Part shown: one piece after another, positions 44,919 to 56,600 of the stretch
How the letters are laid out: the number at the start of each line of letters is the position of its first letter
How positions within the stretch are numbered: position 1 is the stretch's first letter
DNA from: Arctopsyche grandis
Lineage: Eukaryota; Arthropoda; Insecta; Trichoptera; Hydropsychidae
Direction: 5' to 3'
NCBI RefSeq assembly: GCF_051622035.1
Contig: NC_135358.1
Span: 16,650,501 to 16,714,500, forward strand
Length of the DNA stretch: 64,000 bases
Program-made: the position numbers and the translations under genes
Notes under the pieces: model-generated
What the model saw: the letters and a program-made list of their open reading frames with translations, nothing else
Database searches by the model: none
What the model was told of the DNA's origin: nothing

Positions 44919-46303
44919 ATGGAGGCTGCTTTAGTAGCGGAGGCTCTGCGAAAAAGTTCGAATCGTGCTTACAAATCTGTCTCTGTCCACAAACACGTGG
45001 AGCCTTACGTTGACATCGGAACTCTTCTACTTGCTGACAACGATGATTTAGATATAAAGCAATTACAGTAAGCGTCGTCTTTAACATAATACGTAAATGA
45101 ATGACTATTGAATATTTAAGTTTGAAACTTTTTTGTTTTAGGTCTCAAAAAGAAGACTACATTCTGAATTTAACTAGAGATAATACTCAATATTTATTTA
45201 ATAAGATATGGGAATTGCCTACTGAAAGAATAGACGAAACTGTTGTTGTGACATTGCCTGAACCCAAGTATATTCTACCCAGAGCCCAGAGAGTGCCCAA
45301 ACCAAAGCCTCTCACGAAATGGCAAGAATTTGCCAAAGAGAAAGGAATTACAAAGAAAAAGAAGGATAAGGCCACTTGGGATGATCAATTACAAAAATGG
45401 GTTCCGCTATATGGGTATGGCAACTTCTACTATTTTTATATTTTTTAATGTTTCATTATGCAGGTTAATCATGTAATAATTTTGAATTTATTTTGTCAAC
45501 AGTTATAAAAGAGCTGAAGCTCAAAGGAATAAGGATTGGGTGGTTGAGGTTCCAAGTCATGTTGATCCAATGACTGATATGTTTGCTAAAAAGACAGATC
45601 AGAAATCTGAAAAGGTTGCTAAAAATGATCTTCAACGAATGAAAAATATAGCCAGAGCGCAGAAAGTTAAAATTCCTCGAGTTGGATTTCCTGTAACATC
45701 GGATAAAGCTACAGCATCACAGGTAACATATTGAGATATTTTAATGAAATATCAATATTATTCCATTCGTATGGTAGAGATTATCGGTTAATTCATGTAT
45801 TCTTCAAATTTTAGTTAGCTGCTGCTGTTACTGTAGCTAGGTCATCTACAGCATCTGCAGGAAAATTCCAACCGAAGTTGCCTAAAGAGAAAGATGCTCA
45901 CGGTAAAGAAGTATCTGCTTTGGTCTCGGGGGCCGGAAAGAAGAGAAAAGCCCATATGCCCGATATGGCAACAGAGAGAAAATCCAATTTAGAAATTGTA
46001 AATTCGTTGATGAGGAAACAACCGAAAATTGATTTGAAATTAGCTGCTACTAAACAGATGCATCAAGAACAAACAGAGTATGTCAAAGAAAATTTATTAC
46101 TACTTATACATATAATAAATTGGTCGTATTTTAATTATTAAACTATTTTCCATAGACGCGCTGAAGAGAGAAAAGAAAAACCCGCCAAAGGAAAGGCTGG
46201 AAAACGATCGAAAGTAGAGAAGAATAAAAAAGGAGCCAAACCGTCTGCAGGTAAAGGTCAAAGGAATCCCAATAAGAGAAACATTGGACGGAAAAGAAGA
46301 TAG
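44919..46303 (+). CDS. RRS1: Ribosome biogenesis regulatory protein RRS1
   Basis: Nucleolar factor that, with RPF2, brings the 5S RNP into the pre-60S ribosome. Five exons (44919-45067, 45142-45414, 45503-45722, 45815-46077, 46156-46303) encode 350 aa (human 365). Family blocks are VEPYVDIGTLLLADNDDL near 28, LPRAQRVPKPKPLTKWQEFA, KGITKKKKDKATWDDQLQKW, WVPLYGYKRA and VPSHVDPMTDMF. The C-terminal third is lysine-rich (KKRKAH, then GKRSKVEKNKKGAK and GKGQRNPNKRNIGRKRR), as expected of a nucleolar protein. All introns are under 100 bp. It converges on the CAD nuclease gene. Confidence 0.94.
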
Positions 46304-46604
46304 TGTCTGACACACGATTGAAATCTTAATTTTATAATACTAATTATAAGCACTAAATAAAACATTTAAATCAATTAGATTTTTTTTATTTTATTATACA
46401 TAAATAAACATCTTATTTGGCATGTTGAATACATATATGAAAGCATATCACCAATTAGGCACTACAGTTGTGATAAATAAAGGTTTTCGTTAAATCGAAT
46501 ATTGCTACAAACTATAACTTCGCATTAGAATTGCAAAGCGATCTATTAGGCCCAGTGCACACTTTGCTGCAAAGCATTATTAAAACAGTTTTCAGTATGG
46601 CAAC

Positions 46605-46802
46605 CAGTGGCAGCTCATGAGAATTCAGTGGGGGGGTGTAGTAGCTCGTTGCCCATACCGTTGATCGAATGAAAAAAAAAATAGGATGCATATGAACCAT
46701 ACTGGGAGGCTGCAGCCCACATGAACAACCAAAATAGCATGCATATGTACATGCTGTACTGGGAGGGCTGCAGTCACAGACCATATGGATGAGCCGCCAC
46801 TG
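46605..46802. mobile_element. hAT-like MITE
   Basis: Ends are CAGTGGCAGCTCATGAG and, inverted, CAGTGGCGGCTCATCC, a common hAT terminus. The centre has two copies of ATACTGGGAGGSTGCAG-like sequence. A clean 8-bp duplication is not visible. Confidence 0.65.
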
Positions 46803-48263
46803 GTGGCTGCTATCAGACGTAAATATGCAAGTGCGCATCAGATTTGCATTATAACTGAATTCTATATTATTGAACACTGAAAATTTTCTAGTTACAATTG
46901 AGTGCAACAATTTTGAAATTTAAATGGACATTCTATCTTAAAAATATATTTGTAAAGCAAGCATCTATCAATTCTTAATCTTAACTTTCAAAAGACGAAC
47001 TCAGCAATGAACCCCGTTTCATTAATAATCAATTGCTCCATAAAATGATTGTCATGCCACTTTTAATCTTCGTAATTCTGTACCATCTTCATAATGAATT
47101 TTATATATTTTTTTAAATTAAATAAAATTACTTGTTAAAATAAACCACATAAATACATTGTAAATTTTTTAAAATACATACAAATATGAAATTTGTATAA
47201 GATAAAGAGATCACATTTTCATAAAAAAAAAAATTTAACTACGTTAGTCTTAAATTCTACAATTAAAGATATAGTAATATAAAGCATATTGAACACTTTT
47301 CTAAATAAAATAACATCAATTTTCATTATCAATACATGTATTTTTTGCCTGTAGCTGAAATAGTTGGAGATAATCGTACGTGAACAATTAAATTCATTCA
47401 AGATGTGTAATTACAAATTTCCTTTTTGGCTGACAATGAGTAAAGCATTTTTCATATCTATTATATGCATTAATAACATGGTGCATCCCAAATGGGTTAT
47501 AACTAGAGATAAGATAGTCACAGTGCTATCAATTGTTCCATTGTTGTAAATCCTTTGTAAAAAAGGTTCGGCAAACCTTTAACAATGCATTTACAACCTT
47601 TGAACAATACGCGGCACCTTCTGGGTCCAGTGACTAGTTATAACATTAACGATTCACTCATTTTATGCACATCACAAAATTTTGAGCATTCTAAGAATTT
47701 ACAAAATTTTAATAAGTCATATTAATCAGGTCATTACATAAATTGACAAATCATCGAATTAATGTTGCATCATAATATTGATTAAACCTGCGTAATTTAA
47801 AAAAATGTTATACTGCATAATACTGGCATGTTGTGCCAAAAACTACCTTACAATATAATCTTAAATTTACAGTTATTGCAAAAAAAGTTATGTGAACACA
47901 TGCACACACTACTTTGCCAAATATTAACACTGATAACATTTACAAAAAAGCTTTTCATGATCAACTTCGTATGCATATATACATACATATGTATTTAGAA
48001 CATGAAATTCACATCAAATCTACATATTATATGTTAGATGTTTCGATGAGCTAATAGATTTTAAGAAGTAAATGATCAGGCTTCTCCACATTACCAAAGC
48101 CTATTAATATTACAAACAATTCCATAATACATTATTTTTGTTCCATTGCATTTTTGACTAATTACATATTTGTATATATACTGACTAATTTTGGGCTTCA
48201 AGCCTTGTCATTGAATATTTATCAATAAAAATATACACATTGAAAATGTAAATTACGTTAATC

Positions 48264-48496
48264 GGGAGGAGTTGGCAGCCAAAGGCACGCGTGCTACCCT
48301 GTGGCACATGAAGAAAAAGAGTGAAATGTTATTCACAACACAAAGGAACAATTTGGGAAATAACGTTGGCACGTGTATTAAGGATTTTCTAAATGGAACT
48401 AGGTCGCTTCATAAAACAATGGTTGCACGCGTGGAGGGTCTTTAAGGGAACAGCGATTAATAGGCGAAAAGCCGTCAACTCCCCCCCCCCCCCCCC
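48264..48496. mobile_element. Possible MITE with G-rich inverted ends
   Basis: The left end GGGAGGAGTTGGCAGCC...CACGCGTGC is mirrored at the right by GCACGCGTGG...GCCGTCAACTCCCCCC. A run of about 16 C ends it. Family unknown. Confidence 0.5.
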
Positions 48497-48597
48497 TTTT
48501 CCTACTTTTATAAATCTTATTTAGCTACTAACATGTTCAAAAATATATAATTTATATATTTTACAATTTCTTTGGGTTACTATAAAAATAGTATTTG

Positions 48598-51500
48598 CTA
48601 ACTGCATTTATAGTAATTTGCCCTGTTATACGGTTTTTGTTCTTTTTCGTGACATGTATTACAGGTAATGAATATACATTGGGTTCCATTGTGCTTTTTT
48701 TTATCATGACACACTATATGTACCAATTTTAAATTGGAACGAGTGAACAATAACTTGTAATATTCGGGAGCCGATATGTAAGCATTTTCATCCACTGGTT
48801 TATTGCATTTGAAACATTTTGCAACAGGATTTTCAGTATTTTTCAAGGCTTCCAAAATACTCGGAGCCACAGTGCGTGACAACTCCAAACAGTGATCCAA
48901 ATTCCACGTTTGGAATATGATTCTTTTGGCTTTGCTCCCGTAAGGATTTATGAAATGGTCCATATCCTCACAATTTTGTTGATTCCAAAGACCACCACAG
49001 ATAAACTTGCCATTTTCATCGCATAATTTATCCTTGTCAGTTTTTCTATCAAAATAGAATTCTTGGCATTTGTTCGCTTCCAGGACAACTTCTAAATTTT
49101 TTATGAAAGTATCAATTACTTTTTTATTTCGCAATTTCTTTTTGTATATATCAGAACTGTTAAGTATCTTCTTTATTTTGTAAAAGTATGATCGTATTCG
49201 GCTTTTGGCTCTATAGCGCATATAGCCTTCTTTTGTTCTGTCCTTTGTTTCGATATCTATGAAATTAAAGAAATAAAAACAAAATAAAAAATAAATAAAA
49301 AATAAGATTCTTAACTATGTAGTTTGGAAAGTTGAAGGTTAAATCATAATATAAAATATTAAATTATATAATCAGGTACGAAACAGAGAATCCTTGGAGA
49401 ATTGTTCTATTGTAGATGACAAAAATTCTTATAATTCTAAAAAATGTATTTTTTTTAAATCTACAATAAGCATTCTACTTTTTTTTTTATTATTTCACCA
49501 ATAATATAATTAAAATATATCGAACTGTGAATATGTTATACATACAAAAGCATCGGCTCATTACTTTTTTTTAACAAGAAAATAATGAAATCAAGATTAA
49601 AATTTAATATACATCAGAATTATGAATACCCTCTTACGATGTCAGCCAGTAGTTTCCATTACTTCCTCGATTTTAGAATTGATACTCTTTATGCATATTT
49701 TTTTTTCTGTTCGAGAAAACATGTTTTTCATTATTAGACACACTAAGATGTAAAAGCAAACCATAAATAAATTACCAATTACCTTTGAACCATTCAGGAT
49801 CCTCTTCCAATTTGCTCTTGGTCATGTTGGGTTCCTCGACATCGCCAATGTATTTTTGAATCGTTTGCACTTCGTGCGGATTTTCCTTAAAAAACGAATG
49901 GATTGCATTTCGAACTTCAATAATGTGATTGTTTGCTGATATTATTTTACCAAGTTGAAACTCAAATTCTGAAAACAGTACGATGAAAAATTTTATGAAT
50001 TTATATTATTATTTATTTATGTACATATATATATATTAGGTCCATCAGCTATGCCACCTCTCCCAAGTATTCTTAACCCTTTGAATGCTGACCATCGCCG
50101 GTCGGAGTTGTATTTTGAGCATGTACAAAGTAAAAAAGAAAAGCCTTTCCAGGTAGCATTGAAAAAAAAATGCATTGCACACGGTTCGTGTAATCCATGT
50201 CATTTATTTTTCAACGTTTATAAAGGTTTGTTTACACTGGAATTTCTGAATTTATAACCATAGCAGAATTGCCCGATGGAAATCCCTAGCTGCCGAGTAT
50301 TTTAGATTATGGCTTGGCATTTATTTTGTGAGCATTTTAACAACTATGCAGAAGATGGAACCAGTTTAGGAAAAATACATTCATTAATAGACTTGTTTTT
50401 TTTTATTTTATATTTCTGCAAGGCATATGAGAGACTAAACCTTTACAAAACTCGAAATCCTCAGCAGTAGTCATCTAGGGTAGTGATCTAGGGTTTGTTT
50501 GGATTAGTTGCAATTTTTATACCTGCTTTCTATTGGATTTCTAAATAATTCTAGTTGGAAATTTTGGTGAAATTTTCAGCATGGCGGGCTCTCAACAGAA
50601 AAGGCGTCAGCACTCAAAGGGTAAAGTAAATAGTTAATAATTCACCTGTTTTTGGCACATCTCCGGGTTTCGTGATTATTAGCAGAGTTTGAGGACGTAA
50701 CGTGAGTAGATACTCGTCATTGTCCACTAATGTACCATCTTCAGCAACAAAGCATTGACACGATTCCCAATCGTCACACACCTTTGGATTAGAATAAAAA
50801 AAAATCTATTTGGTAAATGACAAAGGTGAATAATAGAAAATTTTGTATCAACTTTGGAAATAGCTCGAATTAAATATTTATAATATTATTCACTTATTTA
50901 TTATGTGAATGGATATATGCACAAGCTATTCTATAAAAGTATAAAGCAAACATAATCAAGGATTTTATCTTGACTTTATTTTGATTTTATATCTTTTTAT
51001 TAAGGTATTAAGCCAAGATTATTTACACCAAGAAAAAATTACTTCTACAATAGAGCGTTACTTTTATATCGGTATGCTTTTATCTTATATATTTTTTTAT
51101 ACATATATACATTGCATATTTTACGTATATAAATACTTATATTGCAAGATTGGAAACATTTCCTTAGAATTTTCGCTAATTACACTGAGCAACAAAAAAT
51201 CACGTTTTTGAGTTACCAGAGCGGAGACTAACCAATCTTTACTAAGTTTGACCCACTGAATTCGAATATGATATTGATTTTTGTTGGTGGGTGAACGTTT
51301 ACGAGATATGAGCGTTTAAAAAAATCCGCGATTTTTATAGTTTTTTGGCTTTTGCGGTCTTTAACTGAAAATTTAGGATTGTTACGCTCAAAGTGAGTAT
51401 TGGAATCAATAGTCAGATATTTTTCCTATTAATTGTTATATTTCATTGCTTTAAGGAAATTTTTCCAATCTTGCAATATAAGTATTTATATACGTTAAAT

Positions 51501-53432
51501 ATGCAATGTATATATGTAAAATATGTTTTATATATTTTTTACTTTTAAAATTCGCTAGACAATTCATTAGAAGTATTTTAAAGCAATGAAATATAACAGT
51601 TAATAGGAAAAATATCTGACTATTGATTCCAATACTCACTTTGAGCGTCACAATCCTAAATTTTGAGTTAAAGACCGCAAAAGCCAAAAAACTGTAAAAA
51701 TCGCGGATTTTTTTAAACGCTCATATCTCGTAAACGATCACCCACCAACAAAAATCAATATCATATTCGAATTCGGTGGGTCAAACTTAGTAAAGATTGG
51801 CTAGTCTCCGCTCTGGTATTTTTTTTTTTGTTGCTCAGTGTTATTAAGCAAATGCTATATTATCATATACTAGTGGTTTTACCTAGCTTCGCACGGTATT
51901 TGTAATAAAAACCGCTTAAACACAGAAATGTTATAATAATAGAAGCGCCCTTTCGAATACATTTCTTGTTTCAATAACACGCGTACCGTTTCCATAACTA
52001 CGCAATATTGTACGCGTATGCGTATGCTATTGCCGAATGCTAGCTGTCGCCATGACGCTTTCATCAAAACTTTCATATACGATGTTAATTGAATAATATG
52101 TTACTTATATGATCAATTTACTTATAAAAATGTATCCCATGTTGTTTATTGTGTGTTTTGGAATACATCGTGCAATTTTTAATGATGCACTTGCCAATTG
52201 CCCTTGCCCAGAGAAGTTTTTATCGGACATATGTCGACCACTAAGCGTCAAATACGACTGATGTTAAAATTATTTACGAATGTCTGTGGACAATCGTCAC
52301 CTGATAAGAATATAACGTCTAAAACCACTTCTATTATTATAACATTTCTCTGCTAAACATGGCTAATCTAATAGTAAACATTAATTCATTTGTCTTTTGA
52401 TGAGTAAATGAAACACGAAAACCGGAACCAGAACTGAAGAAAGAGTCCTGATCCGGAACTTAAAAAGAATCGGGAACTGAAACTGAAACAGGAATCCGGA
52501 TCCGGAACTGAAACAGGAATCCGCAACTGAAACAGGAATCCGGATCCGGAACTGATAGTGTTCCGAGAAAAGAACCAGAATTGAAAATGGAATCGATATC
52601 GTCGTCATAAAAAATTCGATTTTTTCGATAGCGTCACGGATGCTTCCACCCAAAACTTACATACAAAGTCTTTTTCGAAATTATTTTATTTTATTTATTG
52701 AAAAATCAACAGACAACAAGATGTAGACATGTATAAAAAACAAATAGTAAATATATAATATATATAACATCCGAGCCCAATAACAGATTTTTACAAAGAT
52801 AATTGAAAAAATGAAAAAGATAAATATAAGAAAAACAAATGAAAAAGTAAATAATAAAAGCTATAACATGACAAAATAGCGCATTGCATAATTAAACTGT
52901 AGTATTAAAATATTGGAAAAAGGTTATAATATAAAATAGAATATAAGAAGAAATTGAAATTTACAAAAATAAACAAATGAAAAAGGTAAATACAAGATAA
53001 AATTATATATTAAGATTGTGCGATACGTTCATTACTATTATAATAATTATCAGAAAAATGATAGATTTCATTACCTCACTTGAGTCAAGTATTCAAAAGA
53101 TAAACCATCGTAATAAATCATATTATTTTACCATATTTTAAACGGAAAAGCTGAAAGTAGAATTTACAAACTCGGACAACAAAGATAACGAACGACTGAC
53201 AAAGGCTGACTCAATTTCCTATGCAATTTGCACAATTTGTTTGTATCGAAACAAATACATTAGTGATTGAAGACCATATCGGGGAAAAGTCGAGGATCTT
53301 GGAATATCGAAGGCAATGTAAATCAACCTGCAGTTTATCGCAGGCTTTCTGCTTGAGAAGCTGCAAATTGGCGGCCGCTACGCCCACTTTGCGTCGTCGG
53401 GCCGCGTCCGTCACCTTCCAGCCTCGCTCCAT
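48598..53432 (-). CDS. DFFB: Caspase-activated DNase (DFF40/CAD, Drep4 type)
   Basis: Apoptotic endonuclease held inactive by its ICAD partner until caspases release it; cuts chromatin between nucleosomes. Four exons in phase: 53432-53328, 50781-50646, 49968-49783, 49256-48598, giving 361 aa (human 338). The CIDE-N domain spans exons 1-2 (GWKVTDAARRRKVGVAAANL, then CFVAEDGTLVDNDEYLLTL). Exon 4 carries the nuclease: SRIRSYFYKIKKIL, SYFDR-like FYFDRKTDKDKLC, HFINPYGSKAKRI, FQTWNLDHCLELSRT and LKLVHIVCHDKKKH, with the catalytic histidines and zinc cysteines. MERGWKV is chosen as start, although the frame stays open upstream to 53792. Intron 1 is 2.5 kb and full of repeats; intron 2 holds a piggyBac-type MITE. 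Confidence 0.92.
50077..50621. mobile_element. piggyBac-type MITE in a CAD intron
   Basis: The left flank is TTAA (50073-50076). Ends are CCCTTTGAATGCTGACC and, inverted, CCCTTTGAGTGCTGACGCC; the right flank TAAA is a decayed TTAA. The ends resemble those of the 950-bp element at 10488, so they may share a helper. Length 545 bp, with no transposase. Confidence 0.75.
51184..51838. mobile_element. Mariner-type long-hairpin element in CAD intron 1
   Basis: Arms of about 270 bp begin CACTGAGCAACAAAAAA and are flanked by TA. They share GCGGAGACTA, ATCAATATCATATTCGAATTC-type and CGCGGATTTTT blocks at high identity. The 130-bp centre contains an inverted copy of host DNA from just outside the left arm (51100-51166); see findings. 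Confidence 0.82.
52430..52565. repeat. Degenerate CCGGAACTGAAACAGGAAT short repeat
   Basis: Units such as AATCCGGATCCGGAACTGA and GGAACTGAAACAGGAATCC recur about six times with interruptions. It lies in CAD intron 1. Confidence 0.7.
52680..52990. repeat. Dispersed ~300-bp AT-rich repeat, copy 2
   Basis: Matches 35419-35718 throughout in the same orientation. No ORF. Confidence 0.75.
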
Positions 53433-55084
53433 TTCGAGAACAGCCTCGTTTGCTTCGTTTGCTTCGTTTGCCTCAATCTTGCCAATCTCCCGAGAACGAA
53501 CAGACGACAGCCCTCCGAACAGCACGTCCGCAACCGCCGCCTCCACGACGAACACTAGTGTCACTTTCACAGCAACGGAAACAGGAACAGGAACAGGAAT
53601 AGGAAAAAGACAGAGACAGAGTGGGGACGCGTAACATTGGCCTTGACATTTGGCCGCCGCTCGATCGACTATCCGGCCAGCTGCTGGATCAATACACGGC
53701 GTTGTGACATTGAAAACATTATAAACATTAGCCGATTTACAGATTCCCGCTTTGTGTACGGCACCTGTATTTTGATCGTGTGTGGCGACCACTTCGATGG
53801 CTTTCGAATGACAAAATTCAGCATAATGTTGTCGCTAAAATTTATTTTGATAAATTTGATGAAAGAAATACAAAGGGCGGCAAATTTTCAAGGTCGAAAC
53901 AAAACCTTAGCGTGCGGTAGAAGATTGAATTATATCGCGTGTACCATATTATCTACCAATTTCTTAATAATAAAATCCAGTTATCTTTTCTTGTTTTTAT
54001 TGTTCAAAGGGAGGAGGGGGTGGGGTTGCATTATTTTTATGTATATTATTAATATAAGATAAAATAAGCTCGATTTTATTTTCAATTAGAATTTTGTATT
54101 TATTGGCTACGTTTACACTACCGATATCTACACCCGATACACCCGATATTTAGGAATTTTACCATATCCAGTTCCCATATTGCAACCTGTGGTTGCTATT
54201 TAGGAATTGGTTATGGAAAAATTCCTAAATATCGGGTTTAGATATCGATAGTGTAAACGTAGCCATTGAGCGAGATTGGTGAACACGAAAACCATTATGT
54301 ATATGGTATCAGACTTTATAAAACAACATAAAGTTCGTGTACACCCAGCCTCAACATCGTGATGGTAATGTAAAGGTCAATGGGCAAATAGTATGGGAGA
54401 AAAACCCACGGCGGACAGAAATGAAATTGTGAGGATATATAGATAAATGTCTAATGGTAAGGGTCACTTTCTTGTGGGTTGTGGGAATATTGAAAAAAAA
54501 AACTTATTCATATTTCACATTATTTATTCGGCGTGGTCAATGTCTACTGTGATTTCATCTAAAAATACCGAAGGGGCTTCGATTTGTTGTTGGCGCCTAG
54601 CCCAGGATCAAAAAAACGTACAGACCAAATCAAGGAAACGCACAGATCACAACGAAAGACAACGAAGTTGCGAACGAAAAACGAAACAATGCGCCAGCGC
54701 AACGAGCGAGACGTGACCTACTGTGTGAGAGAGAGGGAACAAACGTATATCTGCCGATTTGATCGCGCGGGACGTACATCAACTCGCCAAAACCCTTTAG
54801 TTACTAAAGTTTTGTAAGCGTCGAAGGGTAGCTACCCGTGGAGAAGAAACTAAAACAAACCCGGAAGAAAAAAGCTGCTTTAGTAGCTATTTAACAGAAC
54901 GACAACTTATATTTAATAGTAGTATTCGATTTTTTGAATAAATATATTTTTGGTTCAAACTTTGTTCTCCCATGGATTCTAAATAAAATAACCATATATA
55001 ATGTTAAGTGAATTTATACTCTTTCATTTTATATCATTTTCATTTATGTCCGCGACCTAAATCGGAATGCGCCCAATGACCTTT
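53433..55084. other. CAD upstream region and spacer
   Basis: 53440-53640 is GC-rich with GTTTGCTTC repeats and GGAACAGGAACAGGAAT, probably CAD promoter or 5' UTR. The open frame there continues from the CAD start but looks like leader sequence. From 53830 to 55084 only AT-rich DNA and one MITE are seen. Confidence 0.5.
54105..54264. mobile_element. 160-bp palindromic MITE
   Basis: Ends are GGCTACGTTTACACTACCG and, inverted, GGCTACGTTTACACTATCG. Both arms carry CCGATATTTAGGAATTTT. ATT flanks both sides. The core CCATATCCAGTTCCCATATT recurs at 63017, inside a decayed relative. Confidence 0.82.
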
Positions 55085-55387
55085 GGTTCGGTGATTACTA
55101 GTCAAATGTGAACCGGTCACAGAACAAACAACCGGTCGCTCTAGATCGGTCACACGTGATCATCCGTCACACTAAAACTGGTCACGAGAAAACTGGTGAC
55201 GAGAAAACTAGTCACGAGAAAACTGGTCACACCCTAAAATCGGTCAACCAGTTTTCTCATGACCGATTTTAGGGTGTGACCAGTTTTCTCGTGACCAGTT
55301 TTAGTGTGACGGGTGATCACGTGTGACCGATTTAGAGCGACCGGTTGTCCTGTGACTGGTTCACATATGACTAGTAGTCCGTTTACC
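55085..55387. mobile_element. Foldback MITE, family 1, third copy
   Basis: Same ends as 19653-19929 (GGTTCGGTGATTACTAGTC and GACTAGTAGTCCGTTTACC), with extra internal copies of TCACGAGAAAACTGG. No clear target duplication. Confidence 0.85.
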
Positions 55388-55474
55388 GTAAATTTTTTAG
55401 TTCATTTAAGAAATTTAATTTTAAATTGCATGCTAAATAGCAGATTAATATAATGCATTAATGTGAATTGTAAG

Positions 55475-56564
55475 TGTGGCGGCTCGCTTATACTACATGG
55501 TCGAGTTTGGTTGCCTTCCTGCGAGTGGGAACCAACTCGGCTGGGTTCGGAGAGCTACTACTCACTCTGTCTTCAGCTGTCATATAATAAACACGTGCAT
55601 TAACATGCCAGTCGTCTCATTCGTTCATCCTCCATACTGGTGACCCCCGACATCGAGCCACGCAGCCTCGATCAATTTCAACATGCCGCTCATCCCTGCC
55701 TCGCCGAGCCAGGCGGTAGAAGCTACCCGCCGCGCCCCCATCGCCATCAACACGCGTCGCGGCCCGCGGGTGACAATAAACGAGCAGACACGGCTACCTA
55801 CCTACCTACCTATCGACTGGAGTCCAGCCACAACGTCGATGACAGGTGCTTTAAAAAAATGGGGGAGCGAATGAGACGACGATCTTGACAGCTGGATGTG
55901 GAGTCATGCGCGATCCACTACACATAGAACGGTCATCCAGCACCACAAGACATACACCACCTCAGCACCATCATCATCATCATCATCATCAAGGCCCCGT
56001 CCGTCCCCACGAGCGTCGTCACGCCGAGACGGGCGGTAGCGCTACAACACCTCCACGAGCCACAACGACTCACAGTCCAGCTCGGAGTATCATCAACCAC
56101 ATCGATGCCCCTGCCGCCCCCGCCGCCCCACCAACCGACATCAGCCTCGGAAGAGCGGCGCCGCCGCAGCATCGCATCGGCGCGACCATCGGACCACCCA
56201 CCGTCCTGCTCGCGACGTCACCGCCCTCGAATCTACCGACCATTCAGGGCGGTACACCTATGTACACAGCGGATGACCCACGTCAACATTTTTTTTTTCT
56301 CCCCACTTAATAATTTTTTTCTCTTTGTGTAACAATAATTTTTTCTTTTGTAAAATTTGTTTCTTTGTAATTTTGGTATCGCTGATGCTGGGGGGGGAGT
56401 GATGTGGCGGCTCGCTTATACGACATGGTCGAGTTTGGTTGCCTTCCTGCGAGTGGGAACCAACTCGGCTGGGTTCGGAGAGCTACTACTCACTCTGTCT
56501 TCAGCTGTCATATAATAAACACGTGCATTAACATGCCAGTCGTCTCATTCGTTCATCCTCCATA
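55475..56564 (+). mobile_element. Short LTR element, TRIM-like, plus orientation
   Basis: 162-bp LTRs at 55475-55636 and 56403-56564 differ at about one position. A tRNA-Trp-type primer-binding site starts at 55638 and a G-rich polypurine tract ends just before 56403. The interior is about 770 bp with proline-, arginine- and histidine-rich reading frames and a CAT trinucleotide run; no polymerase or integrase region. It is whole as a non-autonomous element and clearly the same family as 20831-21922. The near-identical LTRs indicate recent insertion. Confidence 0.87.
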
Positions 56565-56600
56565 AAAGTAAATTTATGTATTGAATTAGCTTATTGTTAA

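Larger units (their letters stand above)
46304..48597. other. AT-rich spacer between RRS1 and the CAD gene
   Basis: 3' UTR sequence with AATAAA near 46357, followed by AT-rich DNA without a recognisable gene. It holds two MITE-like elements (46605-46802 and 48264-48496). Confidence 0.6.

Noticed and set aside
53433-53792. N-terminal extension of the CAD protein as a real domain
   Set aside because: Composition is repeat-like and the family begins at the CIDE-N domain, so MERGWKV was used as start.
55885-56310. 141-codon histidine/proline-rich ORF as a host gene
   Set aside because: It lies wholly inside the short LTR element and is shared with its copy at 20831-21922.
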